Shown one piece after another: positions 20,691-31,490 of a DNA stretch of 64,000 bases. The notes under the pieces were generated by a model. It made no database searches and was not told where the DNA came from. It saw nothing but the letters and a program-made list of their open reading frames with translations. How positions within the stretch are numbered: the stretch's first letter is position 1; every line of letters begins with the position of its first letter. Made by a program: the position numbers and the translations under genes. Source of the DNA: Tuctoria greenei (taxonomy: Eukaryota; Streptophyta; Magnoliopsida; Poales; Poaceae); NCBI GenBank assembly GCA_036927565.1, contig JAYESD010000004.1, positions 161,917,697-161,981,696 of the forward strand, read 5' to 3'.

Positions 20691-21770
20691 GGCACCTGGT
20701 CCATGGTCCTCACAGTGAGTCCGTGGAGCCTTCCTGAGCTCGTCGCTTGGCGTCGAGGGTCCGACGTAGGTCACAAGGTCCTATGCGCTCGTGTATTGAG
20801 TTGTGTGATGGGGTCGGTGATCCAACCCTCTCGGCATCAGGTTGCTCGGCTCGGGGTGCGGGTTTCGGTTGGGCTCGCTCTACTCCTGCCGCACCTTCAG
20901 CTCCGGCCATGAGACAACGAGCCCCGGGCCCGGGCGAGGGAGCTTTCGGCTTGTTGGGCAGCAGTCGTGGCTAGGAGATCTTGGTGAGTCCGCTTGACTT
21001 TGGGGTCGGCGGGCTTGGGCATGTTGCATGGTATGGAAGCTGCGGCCGCCATGTTCTGGCTGGCTCACTCAAAACGTGGGGCACGGTCATCGTTGATGAT
21101 ATTAGCCTGGACCTGGCAGGTGCAGAGGCGGGTCGCGTTCGAGCTCGCACTGGGGCCAGGGCATTCCGTTGCCGTGAGCATGATGTTGCCTGTGTCTTAA
21201 AAGCCCTTGTCAGCCTTTTTTGTTCCGCGACGTGCTACGAGTTGTTCGCCAGCTCGAGGCGCTCTGCTCCTAGCAGCCCCAGATTGGTATGCGAGCTCGC
21301 GCTGGCTAGGGTGTCGAGCTGGGAGGTGTTGGTCGTCTCGGCGAGGTGACATTCACAGGTGGGGTTCTTGCTCCTCTCAATGTTGTCATTGGACCTCGAG
21401 CTATACTCAAGGATATGATGGAGGGACGTCGGGGCGCACTCGATCATCCCTGCAAAAAGTGGCGCCAAGACGTCGCATGTGGTGCATGTGTTGGTAGCAT
21501 CAGTCGCCCCGCTTGCCCAAGATCGGGTGTTAGATCCCTTGTTGGATACCAGGAGGATGCCAGAGTCATTGGCGAAGAAATCCAAGCTCCCAAAACGGAG
21601 GACCTGGCAAGTGAGGCCGAAGTCGGACTCCGTCTCGATGCCTGCAGCGACGATGAACTCGAAGTCACGGAATAGGATTCTCGTGCCGAGCATAAGAGGT
21701 GAATGTGTTAAAGCCATCGAGGAAGCAAAGACTAGAAACACGCGATAGTTCCCCGACCAGGCGCACCAAC
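20691..21770 (-). mobile_element. Internal part of a LARD-type (large derivative) gypsy element, truncated
   Basis: GC-rich sequence adjoining the primer binding site and LTR at 21754-22781, orientation minus. The longest frame (21741-21235, minus, 168 aa) and overlapping plus-strand frames show no retroelement domain, as is usual in non-autonomous LARDs with untranslated interiors. No matching second LTR is visible towards 20690, so the 3' half is probably lost. Confidence 0.45.
21754..21769 (-). promoter_or_regulatory. Primer-binding-site-like sequence
   Basis: Minus strand TTGGTGCGCCTGGTCGGGG lies directly inside the LTR end, in the position and style of Tat/LARD primer sites. The exact tRNA is not determined. 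Confidence 0.55.
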
Positions 21771-22781
21771 TGTCAGCATTTATATTTCTAGCTAGTATCT
21801 AATGCGTTGCGTGTTCATCCTCGGGATGGCCTAGCTCAGAAGATAGTGGGATTATACTAGTTCGGGAAGGCGCCCTACATCCTCTTCATGTGTCTCGCTG
21901 TTCTTTGTCAAAAATGGGGTGGTTCTCCTACAAGCGAGTTGCCTCTCCTTTTTCATGGTGACAATATACCCACATTTATATCCCTCTCTATTGGCCCTTT
22001 CTTAACTCTTTATAAAGGGGGAAGGGGCACAGTTATAGGGACACCTGTCCTATCGGGCGTCAGCTAGGGTACTTGATGAAAGCTCTACATTAGGGAGATC
22101 ATTGTTCAACGTGCCCCCATCTTGTCGCTAGGGCGAGCTGTACCAAGGCGCACACGCACTCGTCGTATTGCACACACACCAACTGCTCCATTTGATGTGA
22201 CGGGGCGCACAATGCACTCCAAAGAGCACTCGAGTGCTTTCAACATGATCGTTACGGTGCCCACTCCGCATTGAAGGCTATTTGTCCCGTTCCTTCTCGA
22301 GCTTCGACTCGGGCTCTCAAGGCCTCATCACATTGTCTTGATCCTCTGGAGGCGTTTCCCGTGGGGTCCTCTTGGTAGCCAGGGTCCTGCACCCCGTCAC
22401 TTACGAAACTGGATGACTTGGTTCCACTCGAATTTACCCGATAGGAAACTCACTGAGCTCGAGAAATTGGTTGCCGATGTAAATTTCCATCTAGCTCAAA
22501 CCCTCCGAGCTACGAATGGCTCGCGGACGGAGTGCGAAGTGGATTCCCAAATGCACCAACCTAACCCCAGAAGGGGATCGGGCCCCCCGTGCAACTCGAT
22601 ATTGTGACGATCGGGCTCAACGCACCACTGTTCCAACCTCACGTCCAGTGGAGGTCTCAAGCGAATCATCAACCAATAATAACACGTTCATCAAAATGTT
22701 AATCTCAGGGTCCCAGACACACCGAGAAATCCGCCTCCGACCAACACGATGACTCGACCGAAGGCTCAAGGGCTACTGACA
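21771..22781 (-). repeat. LTR of the LARD-type element
   Basis: Starts TGTCAG and ends CTGACA (about 1.0 kb) and abuts the primer binding site. The 5 bp outside are agatt. No gene inside. Confidence 0.65.
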
Positions 22782-23457
22782 AGATTCTATACCCCAGCTA
22801 CTCACGAATATCGGACCAACAAATGACTTACAGCTACAGCAAGACTCGAACCATATTCGACCACCGGTGCGAGGACGAACCTACCAACCAAACCCAACCA
22901 TCGAGGTTGGGATAGCGAATCCGTCTGAGCCCCGACCATATAGGTCGGGCAGTGGAACCTCCCAAGCGCCGACTGCCAAGGTTAGTTAGCGGACCCTCCG
23001 AAGTCTGGGCTCGGGAGTAGGGAGCAGGTAGCAGCATTCAATATGGACATGGGCCAATCCAGATGTCTTAAATGTGAAATGTGACTTTGCCGTAGAGCAC
23101 AGTGCCAGCTCACGCCACACCCAGAGGTCACTGTCAATTACCCGAAATAGCAGTTCAGCCCATCTCAACACCTGCCCATGATGGCCCATGAAAAATAAAA
23201 CAAACTCAGCCGAGCCCCCACCGCAACTGCATTCTAACCCTAATATCTCAATCAGTCGGGTCGAACCCTCCTGTCCCCATCCAACAAACCCCCGACTCCT
23301 ATGCGTCAATTGTCTGAGCCGCCACCGTCACCAATCTCAATGTCCGCCATGCCACCCTTGACTTTCGCTGCAGCGCCATGGCCCCCGACTTCTACTGCAG
23401 CATCACCGCACCTAACATTTCCGCCGCGCCTCCACCTCCGACATCTTCCACATTCCT
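22782..23457. other. Degenerate non-coding sequence
   Basis: C-rich sequence between the LARD LTR and the Reina-like LTR. No coding frame with domain support; parts resemble LTR-type sequence (several 'ggtcggg' and 'cgacc' motifs). Confidence 0.4.
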
Positions 23458-23820
23458 GTCACAACAACGTAGAGTAGCACGATCAACATACAGAGAACAG
23501 AGATATTCAGCAGGGAACTCCTTACTTATCTCTTACTTTTTCTCCAAGTTCATGAATCACATCATCACCGGAATCTGAGAAGGGAGGGAGAAAGAGGCGA
23601 CAATCGCCAACAGAATGGCAGAGTTCGGTTACAAGCTGTCCACCAGTGACAGGAGCACGTCTCTATTTAAACCCGGTAATGGGCCGTGGGCCTTAGTTCC
23701 CGCCTTCCTTCATGCGCCGCCGTCACTCTTGTCTTTCAAACGTTGGTGCCAACTTCATCTCCCGCCGGATGATGTCTTCCTCCACTCTGATCATCAGCCA
23801 CCAGCTCCGTAGTTGTGACA
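23458..23820 (-). repeat. 3' LTR of the Reina-like element
   Basis: Inverted ends TGTCACAAC/GTTGTGACA, 363 bp. A minus-strand TTTAAATA box lies near 23676-23669. The inner edge is preceded by a polypurine tract. The outer 5 bp (attcc, 23453-23457) are the likely target duplication, whose partner is lost. Confidence 0.75.
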
Positions 23821-23835
23821 ATTCCCCCCTCTGGA
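23821..23835 (-). promoter_or_regulatory. Polypurine tract, Reina-like element
   Basis: CCAGAGGGGGGAAT on the minus strand immediately before the LTR TGTCAC. It primes plus-strand DNA synthesis. Confidence 0.75.
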
Positions 23836-26396
23836 GACTCAGCTTGTCCCCAAGCTGCAGCCGATGGATAACGATCATTCAAGATGCAATAATCTTCTCA
23901 TGTTGTTGAGGTAGGAGGTAGACCTGTCCAATGAACTAGCACTTGAGTGACAGCAGCATTACCTTTCTTGACAAGCCTGCGATCAATAGTCAGTTGACAA
24001 ACATCTTTGAGATCTAGGGTAGGAATACGAGGCAGTACTGAGTAGACATGGGTATAGTCTGGAGAGAATGCTTTCAATTGTGAAACGTGGAAAACTGGGT
24101 GAATTTGGCTTCCTTCTGTTAATGTCAATTTATAAGCCACAGACCCAATACGCTCCATAATGTCATAAGGCCCATAGTATCTGAATGGTAGTTTTGGAGA
24201 GTATCGCGTGACCACAGATTGCAGCACATATGGCTGCAGTTTGAGGAGGACCCTGTCACCCACTTCAAATTGTCTTTCTATTCTATTTCCGTCAGCCTTC
24301 AAGCTTTATCGAGCTGCTGCTTCAGAACTGCAGAGAAGAGTTGTCTTTCCTTTAGTAATTCAGAGACCTCACCATTGTTAGACATGCTTAATGTAGGGAA
24401 TAGGCCAGGTGAGGGATCTGCTCCATACAGAGCCTTAAAAGGAGTGCAGTTCAAGGATGTATGAAAGCTGGTATTATACCACAGTTCAGCCAAAGAAAGC
24501 CATTTAGACCACTGTTTTGGAGTTGATTGCACAGGGCATCTTAAGTACATTTCAACACACTGATTGGCCCTTTCTGTATGGCCATCACTTTGGGGGTGGT
24601 AGGCTGAACTGAACTGCAAATTTGTTCCAAAAAGCTTGAAAAGCTCTATCCAAAATGTTCTTGTAAAAATTCTATCTCGATCAGAGACTATAGTCTTGGG
24701 CGCCCCATGCAACTATATTGTCTAGGAATACTTGAGCAACCATTGGTGCTGAGAATGAGTGTTTCAGAGGTATGAAGTGGGAATATTTTGTGAATCTGTC
24801 AACAATTACCATAATAACTGAGAAGCCATTAGAAATAGGAAGACCTTCAATAAAATCCATGGAGATGTCAACCCAAGAGCTAGAAGGAACAGACAGTGGG
24901 CAGAGAAGACCTAGGTATATACAATGTTCAGCCTTGGCTTGCTGACAAATGGAGCATTGACTGACAAAATAATCGACAGCTTGTTTCATTCCTTGCCAAT
25001 TGAATAGCTTCTTCAGTCTGCAGTAGGTGGCTTGGACCCCTGAATGTCCCCCCAATGCAGAGTGTGAAATGCAGCAATGTTTTTAGTTTGTAGAGCAGTA
25101 TTAATTCCAACCCAAATCTTTCCTTTGTGTCTGATAACACCATCAGAGAGTGTGTATCCCTGAGCATTTGTATCACTGACTGCTAACTGTGACAGCAGTT
25201 CAGTAGCATAAGGGTCATGTTGGTAAGAATTCAGAACCTCTTGTATCCATATTGGTAGTACTGCAGATGTGGAATATAAGTGATAGTGTTGACCAACTCT
25301 TGATAATGCATCTGCAACTTTATTCTCCACCCCTTTCTTGTAAATAAATTTGAATTGAAGCCCTGCTAGCTTTCTCATTGCCTTTTTCTGCATTTCAGTG
25401 GAGAGTTTCTGATCTTGGAGATGGCAGAGACTCTGATGGTCAGTTTTCACAATGGATGGTCTCCTTTGTAAGTAATTCGTCCATTTATCAATAGCCGTGA
25501 TAAAAGCCAAGGATTTTTTTCATAGGTTGACAACTTCTGGTTACTTTCACTTAGTCCCTTGCTAAAATAAGCACTTGGATGGCCCTCTTGCAGCAATACC
25601 GCACCTATTCCAGTTTCACAAGCATCTGTTTCCACCATAAAATCCTTTGAGGTATCTGGGAATGATAGAACAGGTGTAGTGGTCATGGCTTTTTTTTAAT
25701 GCATCAAATGCTTTTTGTGCACTTTCAGTCCAGCAGAAAGTCTTGTGATGTAACAAATTAGTTAAGGGTCTTGCAATGGTGCCATAATGATCCACAAACT
25801 TTATATAGTAACCAGTTAGTCCAAGAAACCCTCTAATTTCAGTAAAAGATTGAGGGACAGGGCAATAAAGCATAGCTGCAGTTTTGTCAGGGTCTATTGC
25901 CACTCCATTTTCAGAGATTATATGGCCCAGATAAGATATTTGGGGATGAGCAAACTTACATTTCTTGAACTTGATGTATAGTTGATGCTCTCTCAATGTC
26001 TTGAAGACCAGCTCAATGTGCAGAATGTGATCTTCCATGGTCCGACTATATATAAGTATATCATCCATAAAAATTAATACAAACTTCCTCATGTATAAAG
26101 CAAATACAGAGTTCATTGGACAATGAAAGGTTGCTAGTGCATTTGTTAATCCGAAGGGAATAACTTTGAACTGAAAATTGCCATGTTGAGTTTTGAAGGC
26201 TATCTTACATTCAACATCAGGGACCATCCTAATTTGGTGGAATCCAGAGGAAAGATCAATGGTGGAGAAGAATTTAGTTCCTGCTATCTCATCAAGAAAC
26301 CTCTATGATGGGCATATGAAATTTATTCTTGATAGTAATGGAGTTCAGCTTCCTATAGTCAACACAAAATCTCCACAATCCATCCTTCTTCTACTC
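23836..26396 (-). pseudogene. Reina-like pol: RT, RNase H, integrase, chromodomain
   Basis: Starts inside reverse transcriptase (KDGLWRFCVDYRKLN near 26385) and continues through IPFGLTNALATF and FMDDILIYS (25616-26227), the RNase H start VETDACETGIGAVL (25686), the RNase H end and linker (25013-25510), integrase zinc region and core (25055-24299: WVDISMDFIEGLP, IVSDRDRIF, HPQSDGHTERANQ, so all D, D, E are kept), and the integrase C-terminus FHVSQLK plus chromodomain VLVHWTGLPP (24302-23898). The chromodomain continues in frame past a TGA (where Trp is expected) to about 23835. The frame changes near 25680, 25500, 25050, 24700 and 24300, so no full protein is possible. In this clade the chromodomain targets integration to chromatin. 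Confidence 0.85.
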
Positions 26397-27480
26397 AGGG
26401 AGCTATCAACATTGAGCAGCTTTTGGCCATGCAAAACCAGCTCATGCAGACCATGATACAGACTATGGGACAGCTGCAGGCTGGCAACATCAACAATCAA
26501 CCCCACATGCCTCCACCGCCACCCCCACCTCCTCATAACCGGTTGAGAGAGTTTATGAGGACTAGGCGGCCAACCTTTGCTCAAGATGCTGACCCTATGG
26601 ACGCGGACGATTGGCTCAAGTCCGTGGACAAGAAGCTAGCTATTGTCCAATGTAGTGACCGGGAGAAGGTCTTGTTTGCTTCTCATCAACTAGTTGGAGC
26701 AGCTGCAGATTTGTGGGACTCTTATTGCAATGCTTATGAGAACCAAGAGAGAATTACTTGGGCCGAATTCAAGGAAAATTTCCGTTCTCATTTTGTGCCG
26801 GAGGGAGTGATGATCTTGAAGGGGCAAGAATTTGAGAACTTGAGGCAAGGGAGATCAAGCGTGAGTGAATATCTCAATAAGTTCACTCAACTCTCAAGAT
26901 ATGCGCCTAAGGATGTTAGTCGGGACAGCCGGAAACAATATTTGTTCATGAGAGGCCTCGACAATGAAATTCAAGTACAATTGCTCAATTGTGACTATGC
27001 AAATTTTTAGAAGCTTGTGGACAAAGCAATTGTGGTTGAGAACAAGATTCGTGAGATGGAGCAAGACAACAAGAGGAAGGCGCCATATCAAGGACAACAA
27101 CAAGGGAGTAATGCGCGCCCTCGCCTTGCACCACCTAATGCGCCATATTACAGCTCTTCTATTCCTTCTCAACGCCCTGGTTATGCACCGCGTCCAACTC
27201 AGTTTGTGCAACAGCGCCCTGTCATGCAAGCACCTAGGCCTCCAATGCATTTTGCACCTCGTGCTAATTTTCCTGCTGCAGGTGTTCAAAACCAAGTTCT
27301 TCCAAATAATTCTGGTGGAGTTAAGAAGTGCTATACTTGTGGAGAAGCTGGACACTTTGCGCATCAATGTCCTAAGTCAGGCCTTGGTCAAGGAAGCAAT
27401 GCAGCGAGGCAAAATCCAAGACCTAATGGAGGAGTGCCACAAGGGAATCATGGACAGCAGAATTTTGCTCGTGGCAACGT
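26397..27480 (+). pseudogene. Tekay-like Gag with CCHC zinc knuckle
   Basis: The frame 26423-27010 has the retrotransposon Gag domain (DADDWLKSVDKKLAIVQCSD, VGAAADLWDSY, FRSHFVPEGV). One in-frame TAG at 27008-27010 interrupts it where Gln is expected, and it continues at 27017 with a Pro/Gln-rich linker and zinc knuckle CYTCGEAGHFAHQC (about 27330-27372). Gag packages the element RNA. The N-terminus is cut by the junction at 26396; 'LLAMQNQLMQ' is the first recognisable part, preceded by a Pro run (MPPPPPPPPHN). Confidence 0.85.
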
Positions 27481-28033
27481 GAACCATGTCTCTATGGAGG
27501 ATGCTCAACAAGCGGATGACGTGGTCATTGGTATGTTTCTCGCCAACTCCAACCCCGCGACTATGTTGTTTGATTCTAGAGCATCACATTCATTCATTGC
27601 ATCGAAGTATGTTGCCGAGTATAGTTTGCGTATCTCTCATATGAAGTTTACTCTATTGGTTAAGTCTCCTAGAGGAGAGATGAGGACAAATATAGTATGT
27701 CCAAAAGTAAGCCTTAGAATAAGGGAGGTAGACTTCTTCGCCAACCTCATTGTTTTGGATTCTCAAGGATTGGACATTATACTTGGTATGGACTGGTTGA
27801 GAAAGCACAATGGAGTTATTGAGTGTGCCACGAAAACGGTGAAGTTGACCAATGAGGAAGGGATCACTATAGAATTTGAAGCATCTCAAACCGCACCGAA
27901 GCAATTGGAGCTGAACCATATGGACGGTGCCGCAATTGAGGAGATTCTGGTGGTGTGTGAATTTTTGGATATTTTTCCGGACGAGTGCCAGGTATGCCAC
28001 CTGATCGAGACATTGATTTTGTTATTGATTTAA
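27480..28033 (+). pseudogene. Tekay-like aspartic protease
   Basis: This continues the gag frame. The retropepsin active site reads MLFDSRASHSFIA, with Arg in place of the conserved Gly of D-S/T-G, which would inactivate the enzyme. IILGMDWLRKHNGVIEC marks the second half. The frame is lost near 27990, before the reverse transcriptase linker; the expected FPDE…PPDRDIDF sequence then continues in another frame (27985-28236). Confidence 0.8.
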
Positions 28034-29398
28034 TACCTGGAACTGCACCTATAGCTAAGAGGCCGTATAGGATGCCTCCTATGGAACTAGCGGAGCTCAA
28101 GAAGCAAATTCAAGAGCAACTAGAGAAAGTTTTATTCGCCCAAGCTCTTCAACTTGGGGAGCGCCTGTTCTATTTGTGGACAAGAAGGATGGATCCCAAA
28201 GGATGTGTGTGGATTACCGAGCTCTCAATGAGGTAACAATCAAGAAAAAATACACCCTGCCACGCATAGAAGACTTGTTTGATCAAACGAAGGGTGCTTG
28301 TGTCTTCTCTAAGATTGATTTGAGGTCGGGATACTTTCAGATGAAGATTAGACCATCGGACATATCCAAGACAGCTTTTAGGACACGGTATGGATCTTAT
28401 GAGTACACCGTGATGTCTTTTGGATTGACAAATGCGCCTGCCTACTTTACGTACCTCATGAATAAGGTATTTGTGGAGTACTTGGATAAGTTTGTTGTGG
28501 TGTTTATTGATGACATTATGATCTACTCGAAGGATGAGAAGGAACATGAGGAACACTTGAGGCTTACGTTGCAGAAATTGAGGGAGCATCAATTGTATGC
28601 CAAGTTCAACAAGTGTCAGTTTTGGTTGGGAGAGGTGTCGTTTTTGGGTCATATCATCTCAGGAGGAGGAGTATCGGTTGACCCCGGAAAAGTGAGAGAC
28701 GTGTTGAAATGGGAACCGCCACAAAATGTCAAGGAAATAAGGAGTTTTCTTGGGATGGTTGGATATTACCATAGATTCATCAAGGACTTTTCCAAGATAG
28801 CCAAGTCTATGACGGAGTTGCTAATGAAGGGAAAGGTGTTCCAAAGGACTGAAGCTTGTCAAAACAGTTTTGAGGAGTCAAAGAAGAGGTTGACAACAAC
28901 CCTAGTTTTCGTACTGCCGGATGTGAGCAAGCGTTTTGATATTTATTGCGACGCATCGAGACAAGGACTTGGATGTGTATTGATGCAAGAAGTTCAAGTG
29001 GTCGCCTATGCATCGAGACAATTGATGAAACATGAGCAGAATTACCCAACACATTATTTAGGACTTGCAGCCGTGGTACATGCGTTGAAGATTTGTCTAT
29101 CCTTGGACATAGGTGTGAAATTTATACGGATCATACGAGTTTGAAGTATATTTTCACACAAATGGATCTGAACTTGAGGCAACAAAGATGGTTGGAACTC
29201 ATCAAAGATAATGATTTGGGGATCAACTATCATCCGGGAAAAGCCAATGTAGTGGCCGATGCTTTGAGTAGAAAAGGAGTAAGTCATCAACTCACGATTC
29301 GAGAATTGCCATTCGAGTTATGTAAGGAGTTTGAAAGGTTGAACCTTGGATTTGTAAATGATATGGAGATGATGGAGTTAAACCCAACCCTGGAGTGA
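28034..29398 (+). pseudogene. Tekay-like reverse transcriptase and RNase H
   Basis: 28176-29144 covers the palm and thumb: CVDYRALNEVTIKKKY, KIDLRSGYFQMKI, MSFGLTNAPAYF, and FIDDIMIYSK with the catalytic Asp pair. RNase H starts at YCDASRQGLGCVLMQ. A frame change near 29090 leads into 29093-29398, which holds the RNase H end (YTDHTSLKYIFTQ, ELIKDNDL, HPGKANVVADALSRK). The last frame closes with TGA where Arg would be expected. Catalytic motifs of RT and RNase H are kept, but frame breaks at about 28180 and 29090 prevent a fused product. Confidence 0.85.
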
Positions 29399-30868
29399 GA
29401 AATTCGAGAAGCACAAACCGCAGATGAAGAGATCAAGGAAATCAAGGAAAGGACCGGAGAAGGGAGAGAATTCAGATTTGATGAAGACGAACATGGTACC
29501 TTATGGCTTGGAAAGAGAATCGTTGTGCCTAATATGAAGCATATTTGGGAGACAATACTTAAGGAGGCACATGACTCGCCATACTCGATTCACCCCGATT
29601 GTACGAAGATGTACAAAGACTTGAAGGCTTTCTATTGGTGGGATAGCATGAAAAAGGACATAGTTGAATATGTGGCATTGTGTGATGTGTGTCAACGAGT
29701 CAAGGTGGAACATCAAAGACCAGCTGGATTATTGCAACCATTGATGATCCCGCAATGGAAGTGGGAAGAAATCGGTATGGACTTCATAGTTGGGTTACCC
29801 CGTACTCAGTCAGGGTATGACTCAATTTGGGTAACTGTGGACCACTTAACCAAGTCAGCTCATTTTGTCCATGTGAAGACAAAATATACAGCTGCACGAT
29901 TGGCCGAAATATACATGGAGCATATTGTGTGTCGACACGTAGTGCCGAAGAAGATAGTCTCAGATAGAGGTTCTCAATTTACCTCCAGATTTTGGCAAAA
30001 ATTGCATGAAGCTTTGGGAATGAGGTTGAATTTTCGTTCAGCATATAATCCTCAAACGGATGGACAAACCGAGAGGACCAATCAGATTTTGGAGGACATG
30101 TTAAGATCTTGTGCTTTGAAGCATGGGAAAAGTTGGGACAAAAGCTTGCCATATGCGGAATTTTCGTACAACAATAGTTACCAAGCAATCTTGAAAATGT
30201 CACCGTATGAAGCGCTTTATGGGAGGAAGTGTAGGACACCTTTGTTCTAGAATGAGGTAGGAGAAACTCAAGTATTTGGTCCGGATGTGTTGCAAGAGGC
30301 CGAAAAGCAAGTCCAAATGATTCGTGAAAACTTAAGGGCTGCCTAATCAAGACAAAAAGGCTATGCGGACAATAGGAGAAGGAAATTAGCCTTTGAAATA
30401 GGAGATTTTGTTTACCTCAAGGTGTCACCGATGAGAGGTCATAAGAGGTTTAACATAAGAGGCAAGCTCGCACCTTGTTATATTGGACCATTCAAGATTT
30501 TGGACAAAAGAGGAGAAGTAGCATATAAGTTGGAGATGCCAGCTTATCTTTCGAATGTCCTTGATGTCTTTCATGTTTCCCAGCTCAAGAAGTGTTTGAG
30601 AGTACCGGAAGAACAAGTGCCAATGGAAGAATTGGAACTAGAGGAAGATTTGACTTATGCTGAGCAACCGATCAAGATCTTGGAAACCAAGGAGAGAGTC
30701 ACAAGGAACAAGGTTATTAGATGGTGTAAAGTTCAATGGAAGCACCACACAGAAAAAGAAGCGACGTGGGAATTGGAGGATGATATCAAGAAGGAATTTC
30801 CCTATCTCTTCTCTTCCGCGTTGAATCTCGAGAGCGAGATTCATTTTAAAAGGGGGGTAGGTTTGTAA
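29399..30868 (+). pseudogene. Tekay-like integrase with chromodomain
   Basis: The HHCC zinc-binding part (HPDCTKMYKDLKAFYWW, CDVCQ) is followed by the core with D (GMDFIVGLP), D (IVSDRGSQFTS) and E (NPQTDGQTERTNQ) all present (29525-30250). In-frame stops follow at about 30248 (TAG for Trp) and 30343 (TAA, probably for Gln). The C-terminal part (30422-30868) holds VFHVSQLKKCL and a chromodomain-like VQWKHHTEKEATWELEDD. All these parts share one frame, so damage is limited to a few point stops. Confidence 0.85.
30848..30863 (+). promoter_or_regulatory. Polypurine tract, Tekay-like element
   Basis: AAAAGGGGGGTAGGT directly before the LTR TGTAACACCC; it overlaps the last codons of pol. Confidence 0.8.
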
Positions 30869-30989
30869 CACCCTCATTTTCATGCGTAATGCCCTACATA
30901 CACTCATATACATGTTTAACATTAACCCACATAAAGAGGAACGAGTTTAAAATTGATTTGGAACAAAACCGCACTTAAAATGCAGAAAA

Positions 30990-31310
30990 GTGCGGACTAG
31001 TCCGATTTTGCTGAGGACTAGTCCGATTTCTCTCTGACTAAAAATGGACTTGTCCATTTTTGCTGCGGACTAGTCCGATTTTGCCCCTGGAAACTTTTGG
31101 ACTTGTCCGATTTTGTGCGGACTAGTCCGATGTTCCAAGAATCCTTGAAAATTTGCTAAGTCTTTGGACTTTTCCGGACTAGTCCGGTGTTCCAGTGGAC
31201 TTGTCCGATTTCCTCTCTATTTAAATTCGGACTTGTCCGATTTTAGGCCAGACTTGTCCGATTTTCTCTCAGGATGACTTCGGACTAGTCCGGTCCTTTC
31301 CGGAATTGTC
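30990..31310 (+). repeat. Array of GGACTAGTCC-type palindromes in U3
   Basis: At least eleven copies of CGGACTAGTCCG, GGACTTGTCCGATTT or close variants in 320 bp, just upstream of the LTR TATA box. Five or six are perfect GGACTAGTCC palindromes. Confidence 0.9.
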
Positions 31311-31480
31311 TGATATTTCGTGACTCCGAGTTGATATTTAGGTTTACGACTTGTTTCTTGGGGTTCACGTTAAGTGGGCCTAGGGACGTCGTGCCTAACT
31401 CTTTTAGAGCCCATGTGGGACTCTAAGCCGGCCTCTACTCCTCTCAAACTCTAAATCCATCTAACCCTAGTTTCCACCTC

Positions 31481-31490
31481 TATATAAACA
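31481..31490 (+). promoter_or_regulatory. TATA box of the Tekay-like LTR
   Basis: CTATATAAACAACC after the palindrome array and before a CA-rich leader. Confidence 0.6.

Larger units (their letters stand above)
23458..26396 (-). mobile_element. Reina-like Ty3/gypsy element, 5'-truncated
   Basis: Minus-strand order: reverse transcriptase (from 26396), RNase H, integrase, chromodomain, polypurine tract, 3' LTR (23820-23458). The short LTR, single pol and chromodomain fit the Reina clade. Gag, protease, 5' LTR and the first part of reverse transcriptase are missing; the break at 26396 meets a Tekay-like gag on the other strand. Confidence 0.8.

Noticed and set aside
20703..21675. Several overlapping plus-strand frames of 66-122 aa
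   Set aside because: High GC lowers stop frequency; frames overlap one another and the minus frame and none shows a conserved motif.
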